This document shows, piece after piece, positions 51,626 through 61,711 of a DNA stretch of 64,000 nt. Source of the stretch: Merluccius polli. Its lineage: Eukaryota > Chordata > Actinopteri > Gadiformes > Merlucciidae. The position numbers were made by a program, and so were the translations under genes. The notes under the pieces were generated by a model, which saw only the letters and a program-made list of their open reading frames with translations, was not told where the DNA came from and did not search any database. Where the stretch lies: positions 215,001 through 279,000 of the forward strand of contig JAOPHQ010002000.1 of assembly GCA_030340625.1 (NCBI GenBank). Direction: 5' to 3'. The stretch's first letter is position 1; each line of letters starts with the position of its first letter.

Positions 51626-54600
51626 GTAACACAAAGCCTTTCAATGTCTTTCTAATGTGGGCCTCTTACGCCATAGGCCTTTTACACTGATTTATGTGTC
51701 TACTGGTCAATAATTCATAATTATCAATATAGCCTACCAAAGCAAATATTATTTTAAGGAGGCCTACATTTTCCATCATAACAACAATCAACAATAACAT
51801 ATCTAACAGTGTCATAGAATATTTTATTATATCGCATATTAAAGTGTAGGCATGGTATACTGTCGGCTGGAATTGTATAGACTATTGTATAATAATAATA
51901 AAATAATTTAAAAAAAATTTAAAAAATTTAAAAGAAGAAGAAGAAGAAGAAGAAGAAGAAGAAGAAGACCTATTCCTACATGAAATGACATCACTATGGT
52001 TCACCCCCTACTGTGTAGCACCAGCGCCGGGCCCGGTGTTCCTGTCGGGCCGGGCGGCGGACGGGGTCCTCCGCCGCCACAAGCGTTACAACTCTCGGAT
52101 GTTCGAGGAGATCATGGAGGGAGACCTGGAGCGGGAGTGCAAAGAGGAGGTCTGTGACCTGGAGGAGGCCCGGGAGGTGTTTGAGGACGACGTGGCGACC
52201 GTACGTCCTTTATCCCACATGTGTATACGTGTGTTGTTTAACACTAAGTTGAGCTTTGATTACTCTACTCTTTTAATGTTATTCATGACTAATCTGCTAT
52301 CTTCCAGAACTTAATTTTACATAGGCTAACTTGTTTCCAATGTGGGCCTGTGAAGGGCAGTGGTGGAAAGTACATTTACTCAAGTACTGTACTTATCTGA
52401 CAGCTTACGTTAGGCTACAAGTTACGTTGCAGATTCAGATACAAACAATACAAAATATAATCAATAAATACATTATATTATTATATCAATACAGCTTTAT
52501 TGGTCCTCAGGAGGAAATTCACAAGCTACCCAGCAGTAAGTAATTTATAAAATATATATAAATGAGCTCCACCTTTACCAGCTGCAACATTGTAGCGATG
52601 AACACATTAATGCATCAATAAATATAATCTAATAATATACTATATTAGGCCATTCTGCATAATGAGTACTTTTACTTTAGGTACTTTGAGTATATTTCAA
52701 TGCTAATACTTTTGTACTTTTACTTACATTTTCAATGCAGGACTTTTACTTGTTACAGCCATTCTACAGTGTGGTATTATTACTTTTACTTAAGTAAAAT
52801 ATCTAAGTAGGCCTACTTATTCCACCACTGATGAAGGGCAATGCAGATATAATATATACTTATATAACTTATTTATAACTTATATATAACTTGAGGATGC
52901 AGTGTTGAGAGCCTTTACTCTACTGTGTTTCAGACGGAGTTTTGGAATGGTTATATAGGTGAGACTGTGCTTAATGATTCACCCCTTAACAAACAAACAC
53001 ATTGTACAGATGACACGCTGTGTGTTTTCCAGTTTTGGGAATTTTTGTAATTTTTTTTTTTTTTTTGATGCACTGACGTAATGTATTGACAATGAGTGTG
53101 TGTGTGTGTGTTTCCGCTGAGCGTCACTTCAGATGGCGACCAGTGTAGCCCAAGGCCGTGTCAGAACCAGGGTGTGTGTAAAGACCAAATTGGCTCCTTC
53201 ACCTGTACCTGCCCCCCGAACTTCACCGGCAGCCAGTGTGAGATCGGTAAGGTTCATTTGACCTGAAAACAACTTTTGATTAAAATAAAAACAGAAGTTT
53301 GTTATATGCCAAATAAATGTAAAAAATGTAATCTTTGACTATTTTGACATTAAAATCCCTGTCTTTTCTCTTCCTGTAAAACGGTTTCAAATGTTTTAAT
53401 AATTCATCCTGCACTCAGGGGCGTTTACTAATCATTTTAATCCAATGAAAATGCTTCAGCTCCATCACAGGGATGAGCCTGCGTCTCTCCTTCAGCAGCA
53501 GCACTGCCGGTCGGCTGAAACATATGGCCTCACTCCGACTTCATCATGGTCGTCTTCCTCCTCACTTTCATCCCTGTCAGATTATACGTCGGCAAAATCC
53601 GAATTCCCCCTAAAAATGGCAGCATGTTCTTAACTTGACTTGTGTGACTGATAAAAAAAAAGTAGCCCACAACTATGTTCAGGATAGGCTTATTATTGGC
53701 CTACAACAAAAAAGGTTTGCTTGTCTGTTTTGTTCTCAGCGACGGCCAAAAGGTGTGACGTAAACAATGGCGACTGCCAGCACTTCTGTGAGTCAGTGGG
53801 AACCTCTGGCATTAAATGCGCCTGTGCTGACGGATACAAGCTGTCTGAGGGGGGACTCGACTGTTTTCCAGAAGGTATCACGTTTAGTTTATAAATCCAC
53901 CACCGAGGATGCTCATTGAATTTCATATCTCCAATTAAATGATAATAATAATGTCATTAGGAGCAGCAGGATAGTTTAGTGGTTATAGGGTGTTTGACTC
54001 CTTCAAACCCCCAACGTCCGTAGTCTACCTGTAGACACCCTTGAGCAAGGTCCCCAACCCCTACCCGCTCCTTAATGGGCATGTATATGAAAAAAATATG
54101 ACATGTATCCGCAAAAAGATATGCCCTTGCTTGTTATATGCTCCCCAGTGGAATTCCCCTGCGGCAGGGACGGATTGACGGTGATAAGCGATGCGTCGAG
54201 GCGTTCTCTATCTGTCAACTGGACGACCGCCAACGCAACGAACGCCACCTTACATCAGAACCTCAGCACCAGCAGCGCTCCCCCAGTCTCAGCATCAGCG
54301 TCCCAAGCAGCCTCGTCGCCGTCCACGGAGCCACCTGTAGCCGCCAACGCCTCCCTGGTGACCCGCTCCAGGAGGGGTTTGACCCACTGGGCCTACCAAC
54401 ATGCCGGGATGCAGGCGGTGGAGACCGAACATGAGGGAACCAAACGCATTGTCGGAGGGGAGGACGTGGCTCCCGGTGAGATCCCATGGCAGGTATGAGG
54501 GGATGGGGGGGGGTGGGGGGGAATGACTGTACTGTAACTGTTGTAAGTGCTCAGGGTGGTCTAGTCTAGTGGGGGTTAGGGTGTTTGAGTCTCAAGAGTC

Positions 54601-55876
54601 TACCTGCAGGCCTCCTTGTGCAAGATGACTGAATCATGGTATATTGTACACTGTTGCGCAAGGCAACGTAAGACTACCAAAATGAGAACACAATACAGAG
54701 TTCGCTGTACTCAAGATCACCTTGAATGTGAAACTCATCCACATGCAGAGAGCCTTTACCGTGGGTTTACGAGCCCCTTTTACACCTTTCGTAGTGTATA
54801 AAAAAAGGGCTCCCGTGACTGTCCACAACACCTCCATCTTTTCCTCCTCCTCCTCCTCCTCCTCCTCCTCCTCCTCCTCCTCCTCCTCCTCCTCCTCCTC
54901 CTCTGCCCAGGTGGGGTTGGTCGCCCATGCAGGCGGTCAGCTGTTCTGTGGGGGTTCCATCCTCAGCGAGTTGTGGGTCATCACCGCCGCTCACTGCCTG
55001 GCGGAGGACCAGTCCTTCTACGTCAAAGCAGGTAGAACCACGAGGCGCTGAGCATGGAGTACAATACTGGGGCCAAGCAAGAGACTAAGAAAAATTAAAA
55101 TACAAATGATATCACGAGAGCCAGCATCACCGATCAAATGAGTGTGTGTGTGTGTGTGTGTGTGTGTATGTATTAATTGAGAGACTCAAATGTGAAATAA
55201 CTACAAAGTGTCACAGACTGAATTACAGTGTTAATATATCCACAACTGGGGTCAACTGGCTCATCCTTTTGTTGCCCCCCCCACAGGGGAGCACGACATC
55301 TACAGCCGGGAGGGCAGGGAGCAAAACCTGGAGGTGGAGGAGAAGTACCGCTTCCCCCTCTACAACGCCGCCGTCAGCCTGTACAACCACGACATCGCCC
55401 TCCTCCGCCTCCAGAAGCCCATCCGCTTCTCCTCCATGGTGCTGCCCATCTGCCTGGGGCCCCAGATGTTCACCAAGACCCTGGTGCAGGAGGGGTCCCC
55501 CGGCACCTCCAGCGGCTGGGGCCGCCTGCGCTTCCAGGGGGCCACGTCGTCCACCCTGCAGAAGGTGGTGCTGCCCTACGTTGACCGGGCGGAGTGCAAG
55601 GACAGCAGCACGGACAGGATCACGCGCTACATGTTCTGTGCTGGTTACCAAGACGAAGCCAAGGACTCCTGTCAGGGGGACAGCGGCGGCCCCTACACCA
55701 ACCGTTACAAAGACACCTGGTTCCTGACGGGCATCGTGAGCTGGGGCGAGGAGTGCGCCAAGAAGGGGAAGTATGGCGTGTACACGCGCGTGTCCCACTA
55801 CTACCGCTGGATACGCAAGGTCATGACGTCCAAAAACCGCATGCTGGCCCTCGAACCGGATGAACCCGACCCCTAA
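51559..55876 (+). CDS. f9: Coagulation factor IX (f9), eight exons, complete
   Basis: Exons join at 51559-51625, 52019-52200, 52934-52958, 53133-53246, 53740-53874, 54149-54492, 54911-55031 and 55287-55876, all with GT-AG borders and matching phases, giving 525 residues. Order: signal peptide (1-22), propeptide ending RRHKR45, Gla domain (46-87), EGF1 (92-129), EGF2 (130-174), linker (175-274), protease (275-525). The protease is activated at KR274/IVGG. Catalytic residues are His317, Asp365 and Ser462; Asp456 fills the S1 pocket, giving Arg specificity. Secreted from liver, factor IXa with factor VIIIa activates factor X on membranes. Factor IX rather than VII or X is supported by mature start YNS, the 25-base TEFW exon and the ending WGEECAKKGKYGVYT, and by mcf2 beside it. 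Human F9 is 461 residues; the excess is mainly in the linker, which has five N-glycosylation sequons (N198, N203, N206, N212, N241) and an RSRR250 site. Confidence 0.93.
51626..52018 (+). other. f9 intron 1
   Basis: AT-rich, with a (GAA)n array at 51932-51967 that begins only 87 bases before the acceptor (CCCCTACTGTGTAG) of the Gla exon. Confidence 0.85.
51932..51967. repeat. (GAA)n triplet repeat in f9 intron 1
   Basis: About twelve GAA triplets on the coding strand, inside the small first intron and just upstream of the exon 2 acceptor. Confidence 0.95.
52019..52200 (+). CDS. f9: f9 exon 2: propeptide and Gla domain
   Basis: Residues 23-83. The propeptide has the gamma-carboxylase recognition pattern (VFLSGRAADGVL, with Phe at about -16 and Ala at about -10) and ends RRHKR. 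The Gla domain has Glu at mature positions 7, 8, 11, 15, 17, 20, 21, 26, 27, 30 and 33, and the Cys18-Cys23 pair (ECKEEVC). Position 36 is Val, where human factor IX has Glu; Glu11 is extra. Confidence 0.93.
52201..52933 (+). other. f9 intron 2
   Basis: Largely occupied by the TIR element at 52358-52830. The donor is GTACGT and the acceptor is CTGTGTTTCAG. Confidence 0.85.
52358..52830. mobile_element. hAT-like element in f9 intron 2
   Basis: Ends CAGTGGTGGAA and TTCCACCACTG are exact inverted repeats of 11 bases. The flanks GTGAAGGG (52350-52357) and ATGAAGGG (52831-52838) agree in seven of eight bases, suggesting an old 8-bp target-site duplication. The body is rich in GTACTTTTACTT-type sequence and has no coding capacity. 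I recall this as a common fish repeat. Confidence 0.75.
52934..52958 (+). CDS. f9: f9 exon 3: aromatic stack (25 bases)
   Basis: Encodes TEFWNGYI plus one base, supplying the hydrophobic stack and Glu40 of the Gla module. The 25-base size is the same as in human F9, F7, F10 and PROC, which makes the assignment firm despite its shortness. Confidence 0.9.
53133..53246 (+). CDS. f9: f9 exon 4: EGF1, calcium-binding
   Basis: 114 bases, residues 92-129. DGDQC at the start and CKDQIGSFTCTC provide the calcium-binding and Asp-hydroxylation pattern, with six cysteines in EGF spacing. An N-F-T sequon is present. Confidence 0.93.
53247..53739 (+). other. f9 intron 4 with dispersed repeat
   Basis: Holds the repeat at 53345-53600, which recurs in the same plus-strand orientation in an mcf2 intron (62370-62600). 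Confidence 0.8.
53345..53600 (+). repeat. Dispersed repeat shared with mcf2 intron
   Basis: Blocks ATCCCTGTCTTTTCTCTTCC, CATCCTGCACTCAGGGGCGT, AATGAAAATGCTTCAG and CATCACAGGGATGAGCCTGC are shared with 62370-62600 at high identity. There is no inverted-repeat end and no coding capacity. Confidence 0.8.
53740..53874 (+). CDS. f9: f9 exon 5: EGF2
   Basis: 135 bases, residues 130-174, with six cysteines in the pattern of the second EGF module (KRCDVNNGDCQHFC then KCACADGYKLS). It is two codons longer than the human exon (129 bases, from memory). Confidence 0.93.
53955..54090 (+). mobile_element. SINE in f9 intron 5
   Basis: GGATAGTTTAGTGGTTATAG gives an A-box-like start, the B box is degenerate (CTTCAAACCCCC), and the tail CCCTTGAGCAAGGTCCCCAACCCC matches the other SINE copies here. 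Confidence 0.6.
54149..54492 (+). CDS. f9: f9 exon 6: linker, activation peptide and protease N-terminus
   Basis: 344 bases, residues 175-289. FPCG supplies Cys179, which should pair with Cys385 of the protease. Then come about 95 Ser/Thr/Ala/Asn-rich residues with five N-glycosylation sequons and RSRR250, the activation site KR274/IVGGED, and finally IPWQ. It is clearly longer than the human equivalent and accounts for most of the extra length of this protein. Confidence 0.92.
54545..54630 (+). mobile_element. Decayed SINE fragment in f9 intron 6
   Basis: GGTGGTCTAGTCTAGTGGGG and the CTACCTGCAGGC-CCTTGTGCAAGATGACTGAA tail resemble the SINE copies at 14970 and 53955, with internal deletions. 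Confidence 0.45.
54841..54903. repeat. (TCC)n triplet repeat at f9 exon 7 acceptor
   Basis: About twenty TCC triplets end eight bases before exon 7 and form the polypyrimidine tract of its acceptor (TCCTCTGCCCAG). Confidence 0.95.
54911..55031 (+). CDS. f9: f9 exon 7: protease, histidine segment
   Basis: 121 bases, residues 290-329. It contains FCGGSI and WVITAAHC with the catalytic His317 and the Cys302-Cys318 pair. Confidence 0.93.
55287..55876 (+). CDS. f9: f9 exon 8: protease, Asp and Ser segments
   Basis: 590 bases, residues 330-525. It contains YNHDIALL (Asp365), MFCAGY, KDSCQGDSGGP (Asp456 and Ser462) and SWGEECAKKGKYGVYTRVS. The C-terminal tail (KVMTSKNRMLALEPDEPDP) is about 15-20 residues longer than in human factor IX and acidic. 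Third codon positions are strongly G/C, which produces a long but meaningless antisense frame. Confidence 0.95.
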
Positions 55877-56100
55877 ACACACCCTTGTTTTTAGTTAGGA
55901 GGAGATAAGACTGCAAAAGGAAATTGAAGAGAAAGCATTTCTCGCTTGATGCAGTTTAGCAATTAGAGGGATTTTGTTTCAACAGCCAAAAGTCATATAA
56001 TTGTGTTGTTTTTTTTAGAATCTGGGTATACACAATTTTACATATACAACAGTTAATAATAGTAAATCATGAATAAAGGGTTTGCTGATAATATAATGAT
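55877..56100 (+). other. f9 3' untranslated region (probable)
   Basis: AT-rich sequence after the stop codon. The first canonical AATAAA is at 56072-56077, which would end the transcript near 56095. Confidence 0.55.
56072..56077 (+). terminator. f9 polyadenylation signal (candidate)
   Basis: AATAAA lies 196 bases after the f9 stop codon. Further AATAAA hexamers at 56443-56448 and near 56474 are possible alternatives. Confidence 0.5.
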
Positions 56101-57005
56101 TGTTAGTGATTAAGGTTAAAAGATAACATAGCAAGACACATGAATAGGGTAAAACACCCTATACAAATGTAATACAAAAGTTTAATAGTGTGAAATCAAC
56201 TACACAATTTCCAATTCTGGTCTTTCCAATTTATGTTAAATAATGTTTGTTATCCTGGATGAATAATAGGTTTAATACAACATTAATCTTCAATAGTTCA
56301 GCAGCATTCATTTTGTCATATTGTAGCAATACTACCATCTGCTGGCCAAATATTGCTTTACACCATGTCATCTGTAAAGAAGAGTTTATAGTTAATTTTA
56401 AGACTTTGAACACGACACATACATTATCAGCCAATGCCACCTAATAAAAATTCCAAAAATCTGAATACTAATAATAAACATTCATATTTTCATTGGAAAA
56501 TACATACAAAAACATTAAAAATATATTAGTGTTCCATTAGCCTCTCATAGCCAGAGTTATCTCCACACTTGGTTTTAGCACTGTACCAGCGCTGGAGAAA
56601 GGTCTGCCTCTACTCACTATCATTCTGGTCGTCTTGGGCGGCGCTAAGCCTATGCAGCAATGGTGACCTTGCAGGTAAAAGCCTGCCCAGAGCTTGCCAT
56701 TGGGCGACTATTACACTCGCCCAATGGCAGGCTTGGACGGGCTTTTAACAACAACCTACATCCGGTAAGCCAGACTAGTGTTCCATTAATCTCCTTTGCT
56801 AATACAGGATTTCTACAGGTCAGGTTTCTCTGAGATTGGAGCCTATCCCAGCAAACCATGGGGAGTAAGATAAGGAGATCATGTGACTATCACATGATCA
56901 CATGTCACACTGCAGCCAATCTATATACTAATAGTATGAGTATGAGACCATAACAGAATAAACCGTTTTGAATCCATGAAAACAAACTGGCCAGCTATTT
57001 TAATA
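56100..57005. other. Spacer between convergent f9 and mcf2 ends
   Basis: AT-rich, no exon. It contains a local inverted GCCTGCC-AGAGCTTGCCATTGGGCG / CGCCCAATGGCAGGC pair at about 56680-56735. Confidence 0.5.
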
Positions 57006-57011
57006 AATACT

Positions 57012-57017
57012 TTTATT
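57012..57017 (-). terminator. mcf2 polyadenylation signal (candidate)
   Basis: AATAAA on the minus strand (TTTATT on plus). If used, the mcf2 3' untranslated region would be about 1.6 kb. The neighbourhood contains an imperfect tandem repeat of about 75 bases (CATGAAAACAAAC to CTGTACA, at about 56976-57029 and 57046-57096). Confidence 0.35.
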
Positions 57018-57812
57018 TCTGTACAGGGTGACACATTTTTACATCATGAAAACAAACCATAGCTATGTCGATAAATACTTAAATCTCTGTACAATACTGG
57101 AGCTGAACAAAAGATCAGCAGTCGACGATGATGCCTCTTTTATAGACAATACGGCTCTGTTCTGCAGCTGCCATGCGGTTTTAACAGAAACATTCAGCAG
57201 CAACAAGCAAACACAAGGCTTGTCATGGAGCACACACACACACACACACAAACAGTTCAAGCAAATATTCACTTTACAATAAGCGGCAAATAAGTGCAAA
57301 GTCTGCAGCATTTTCGGATTGATGTCAGTTCTGACAAAAACATCACATGAACATGCGAGAGGACTCCCACCGTCCTCCCCGCCAAACAAGACAAGAAAAA
57401 GGCAGGGGGGTGGGGGGGGGTAGATAGAGATGGTCGAGCCTTCCTAACTGTAAAGAGACGTGGTTGCACTGAGACACTGCATGGATGCCCCACACTGTGC
57501 AGCAACACCATGACAGCGAAATATATAAATAAACAACACAGGGTGTAGCACGATGTGTCCCCCCTCGCCGGCTTCCTCGCTCATTTCCACATCAAACGCC
57601 GCATATCAAAGGCAGCACTTCGACTGGGGGCCCGATTTGATGTGGTAAATTCATATAAGTCTGCAATCAATATTTAATTAAAGTGCCAGACACAGTGGGT
57701 GCAGTTTCATGTTTGCAGTATGATCCCGTTTTTTAAATTGGAATCCAGGTTTAGATGTGCTGTAATGGAGGAGAGTAAACAATCCATAGAGGGCATACGC
57801 GCATACAGCATT

Positions 57813-57856
<44 letters not shown>

Positions 57857-58642
57857 CCCCCCCCCCCCTCCCTCCCTCCTAAAATTCTACCTCTCTCTGC
57901 CTTCTATAGTCGGGACTGACAGGCAGAAGAACCCAACAGGGACCATATGCAATCCAGGGGAGGATGGGATGACATCCATCCATCTTCATCATCGTCCTCC
58001 TCCAAGATTTGTCTGAGATTGTCATCAGTGGCACGTCAAGCGCTGTCTGAGCAGTTGGGGGGGGGGGGAACGTCTTCACATAATGACACATAATATATCC
58101 CAGGAAGAAAGACATGACAGAAATGACAGCATAAACGAATGGGAGTATTCAGTGTGGCGGGGAAGGTTACACAGCCTTCTTATTCCTTAGTGAAGCGAAG
58201 ACTCGGGCTCATTATTCAACACACACACGCACACAAGTGCTCATTTGTTTCATACCTTTAAAGTGCCTTGTTGAATATGTGTAAGGTCAAGTAGAAACAG
58301 GAGAAGGAGAGAGAGAGAGAGTATGTTTTAAACATGAGCCCCGAGATCAAGGATTTCACACAAGCAGTGATTTAAAAAGAGGCATTATGGCATGGCACGG
58401 TTTGGCAATCTAACTCTTAGGGAGCTTTAAAGAAGGTGCCTTGAGAGAAAAAAAAATGAAAAATGTCAGAAATTAAAGATATTTAGGAAAATTACATGTA
58501 ATTACAAAAACAAAAGTACATGTTAAAAATGACTGTTTCTTTTTTTTAAAGAAATAGTTTGACACAAAGCCTGTGTTTGTATCGACAGAGGACAGACGCC
58601 GTGACATGCTCAACACACGCACGCACGCACTGACACACACAT
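57018..58642 (-). other. Probable mcf2 3' untranslated region
   Basis: No coding frame recognised. It contains a (CT)n-poly-C stretch at 57817-57878, a poly-G run near 58058-58068 and a (CA)n run at 57232-57250. Assignment rests on the candidate last coding exon at 58643-58848. Confidence 0.4.
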
Positions 58643-58848
58643 TCATTTATTTGCTGGAAAGTGTTGACTGAATTGTTCTTCAGTCAAGAGTCTTAATAAT
58701 GAATGGGATCCCAGTTCGACAGCAGTGGCCCCAAGGGGTCTACAGTTTCTGTTATTCCAAACTGTCATCCGGACAGAAAAAGGGGCTGATTCTTCAGAAG
58801 GGGATTCACTTCCTGTTGCATTTGTGCTGACGCCCCCGTTTTTTCTTT
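58643..58848 (-). CDS. mcf2: mcf2 last coding exon (candidate)
   Basis: Acceptor CTTTTTTTGGACAG ends at 58849. Two bases complete the split codon and 67 codons follow to a stop. The translation (ERKNGGVSTNATG, then EESAPFSVRMTVWNN) has no homologue I recognise. It is supported only by acceptor quality, correct phase and open length, so another terminal exon is possible. Confidence 0.4.
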
Positions 58849-61670
58849 CTGTCCAAAAAAAGCCGAACACATTCAACAGTCACAACTGTCCTCAAAGGAA
58901 GAGAAGATTATTTAAAAAAAGAATAATGTATCCATGAGATGTTTTTTTTTAAATCCATACAGACTCCTTGGGTATTCTCTTTAATGATGGAAGGGATCTG
59001 GGTACAGTCATCAGCCAAAGGACAAAAGTTGGTGGATATTGATTTACGAGACATCCGTGGTTCCGTCTGTCTGTCCGTGTCTCCATACTAGGATCAATAT
59101 CACGGCAGGTATATTCTGTGCTTTTCTTTTTTTTTTGCTTTTATGGAGAGCTGAGCTTTCTGACCTTCAGATTCCCTGGGTCTGCAAGGGAGTAGACGAC
59201 ATTTACATCACAAACCCTCTCTGTAATATATGAGGCTAATGAAAAAAAAACGTCAGCATACTTCAAAAGAAGTAGATTTTTTTTTTGGCTGGATGAGACC
59301 GAAGAAGTTCTTTGCAGACAAACTTGTCCGGTTTGGTCACTGAACCGTCCATTAGTTAAGACCAGTGGGGTCTCCGTGGAGACGGGAAATCAGAAATCCG
59401 ATTGCGGAAACAAATCAAATTAAATCATGCCCATATTGATTTTCTGACCAAATCACGCACAATGTTCGCATTGCCGTCATCTGCGGATATTTCGGCAAGT
59501 CACTAAATCTTGGAGATGCAAGAAGTGCCAAAAAGATGTTTGGCGAGGTGTGCGTTTGGCCATTTTTTCCGCAATCACGTAATTTTGTTTTTATGACCTC
59601 GCCAAACTTCTTTCCGCAAAAAGTATGTAAAAGCAAAAAAGTATGCTGTATTTACTGTTACATACAAGGTCAAAGAGGGCAAGGGGGCGAGGACACATCC
59701 TTCCTTACCACTTAGTCTGGAGGAGTGACCTCGACTGCTGTCGCCCAGAATCAGCTGGAGGGTGGATGAAGGGACGTGGCCCTCCTGACGCCGACTCAGG
59801 TTTTTAACCAGCCTGGAGGGGGAGGAGCCAAAGGAAGCAGAATGACAGTTTCCTAACCGTAAAAGGGGAGGAGCCAAATTAAGTAAGGAAGACAGTTGGA
59901 TAAATCAATAAAAGTACGTGCTTTACCGGTAAGTGAGCGAAAGAGGACATTTACACGGTTACATGCTAGGGTTGTTTGTTTTTCTTGACACATTTGTCTG
60001 TTGACATGCTGAAAGACTCACCACAGGCCTTGGTTATCTACATGCCGCAGTTGAATGACGTCACCACACTTGATGGAAACATGGCCGGTTCCGTTCCTAA
60101 GACAGTCCTCCAAAGCCCTGTATCTGCCAGGAGACTGGTGAGTGAAACATGGTAAACATGGTAAGACTTTCACCACTAGACCCTGTATATGAAATGCCAG
60201 TTAAATAAGGCGATGACCTCACCAGGGCGATGACCTCCTCGTCTGTGTCCGATGGGTGGGTGTGGTCCCGACCCCCAGACCATTCCTCCAGACCCTCACA
60301 GATGTCTACTGAGTGAGGTGCGCCAGGCCAACCTGACATACATTGTAATACTGATAATGAATGTGTGTGTGTGTGTGTGCGTGCGTGTGTGATGTGTGCG
60401 TGTGTTTTACTGTACTCACTCCGGCGGTTGTGCTGCGGTCGAGGGGAGTGAGGCTGTGGGTCAGGACTGCTCCGCCCCGACTCCGTGTCCTCCGAGCTCA
60501 CTGACGCCCTCTGCTGTTTGCTGGGAGAATCACAAGTCAGGTTCACTCACATGGCGTATCAACCCATTCTGTACAGATTTTCACTGGATGGAAATGGTCC
60601 TCCTTCGCCACACAATCTTGGATCAGCTTTGGATCAACATGAGCAAGTGTTTCATGATTTTTTTCAAAGCAGCTAACGGTAGCCCAGGGCCAGGCATCAG
60701 CCAGACAGCAGAGTGCAGCAACGTGCATGATTCTCTGTACGGAGTGAGCAAGTCGGACTCACAGAGCATTGACTGAGAGTGTTCACATCGGATCAGCGCA
60801 GGCAAGACCTGGCCTCCATTGGTCAAGAGATAAATTTAGAGATCACCAGCATTACAGAATGTCAAGCAGGGCAGAGTGTCTTGGACACTCCATTATGTTC
60901 AATTATATCCAGTAAAAATACACCACATAATCTAAAGAAATACATTAAAAAAATAATAAATCACAAAATCATTGTCTTGCATTTCTTTTTTCTTTTTCTT
61001 TTGAAGATCCGTTTGCGTGACATGCAACGTTGCCGATCTCAAATGCAGAGATGAATGCACAATGCATGTAGTGGAAGATACCATGTGGGAGGTGAGGGAC
61101 AAGCTATGGACAAACTTTCCTCCTGTCGCACACTCATGGAGGGAGGGAGGGAGGGAGGGAGGGAGGGAGTGGCTGACAGGTGAAAGGGGCAGGTCAGCTA
61201 TGATCCAAAATGGCCGGAGGGGGTGTGGTGGTGCAGATGACGGTCAGTATGCAAACACAGCAGCACCACGGATCCCCGGGGGGGTGGGGGGGGGGGTGGG
61301 GGGGGGGCCATGCCGAGGCCAAGCCAGGCCAGAGGCTGAGTTTACCACTGAGCGCCGGGGCGGGTCAGTGACGCTGGCGGGGGCGTGGCCATTGCCGGGG
61401 GCGTGGCCTGGGGCTCCGGGGGCGGGGGCTCCGGGAACGCAGGCACAGAAAGACGTCGGCCGACAGCGACACAAAGTCCAGCCCCGGCAGGCAGCCCCGG
61501 GGCCCGGGGACCGCTCTGGAGGGCCGCACGCCCCTGCAGCAGGTGGGGTACGGTGAGTGGGTGGGGGAGGAGGGGTAGGGTTGGGGGGAGGGTTAGGGGG
61601 ACAGGGAACCAGACACCAGTGGAGAGACAAGAGGGGCAACCCTGCCTCACCCTGTCCCATACACGGCAGT

Positions 61671-61711
<41 letters not shown>

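Noticed and set aside
55223..55882. 219-codon antisense frame over the last f9 exon
   Set aside because: It mirrors the strongly G/C-biased third codon positions of f9 exon 8. It contains no recognisable domain and runs through the intron border.
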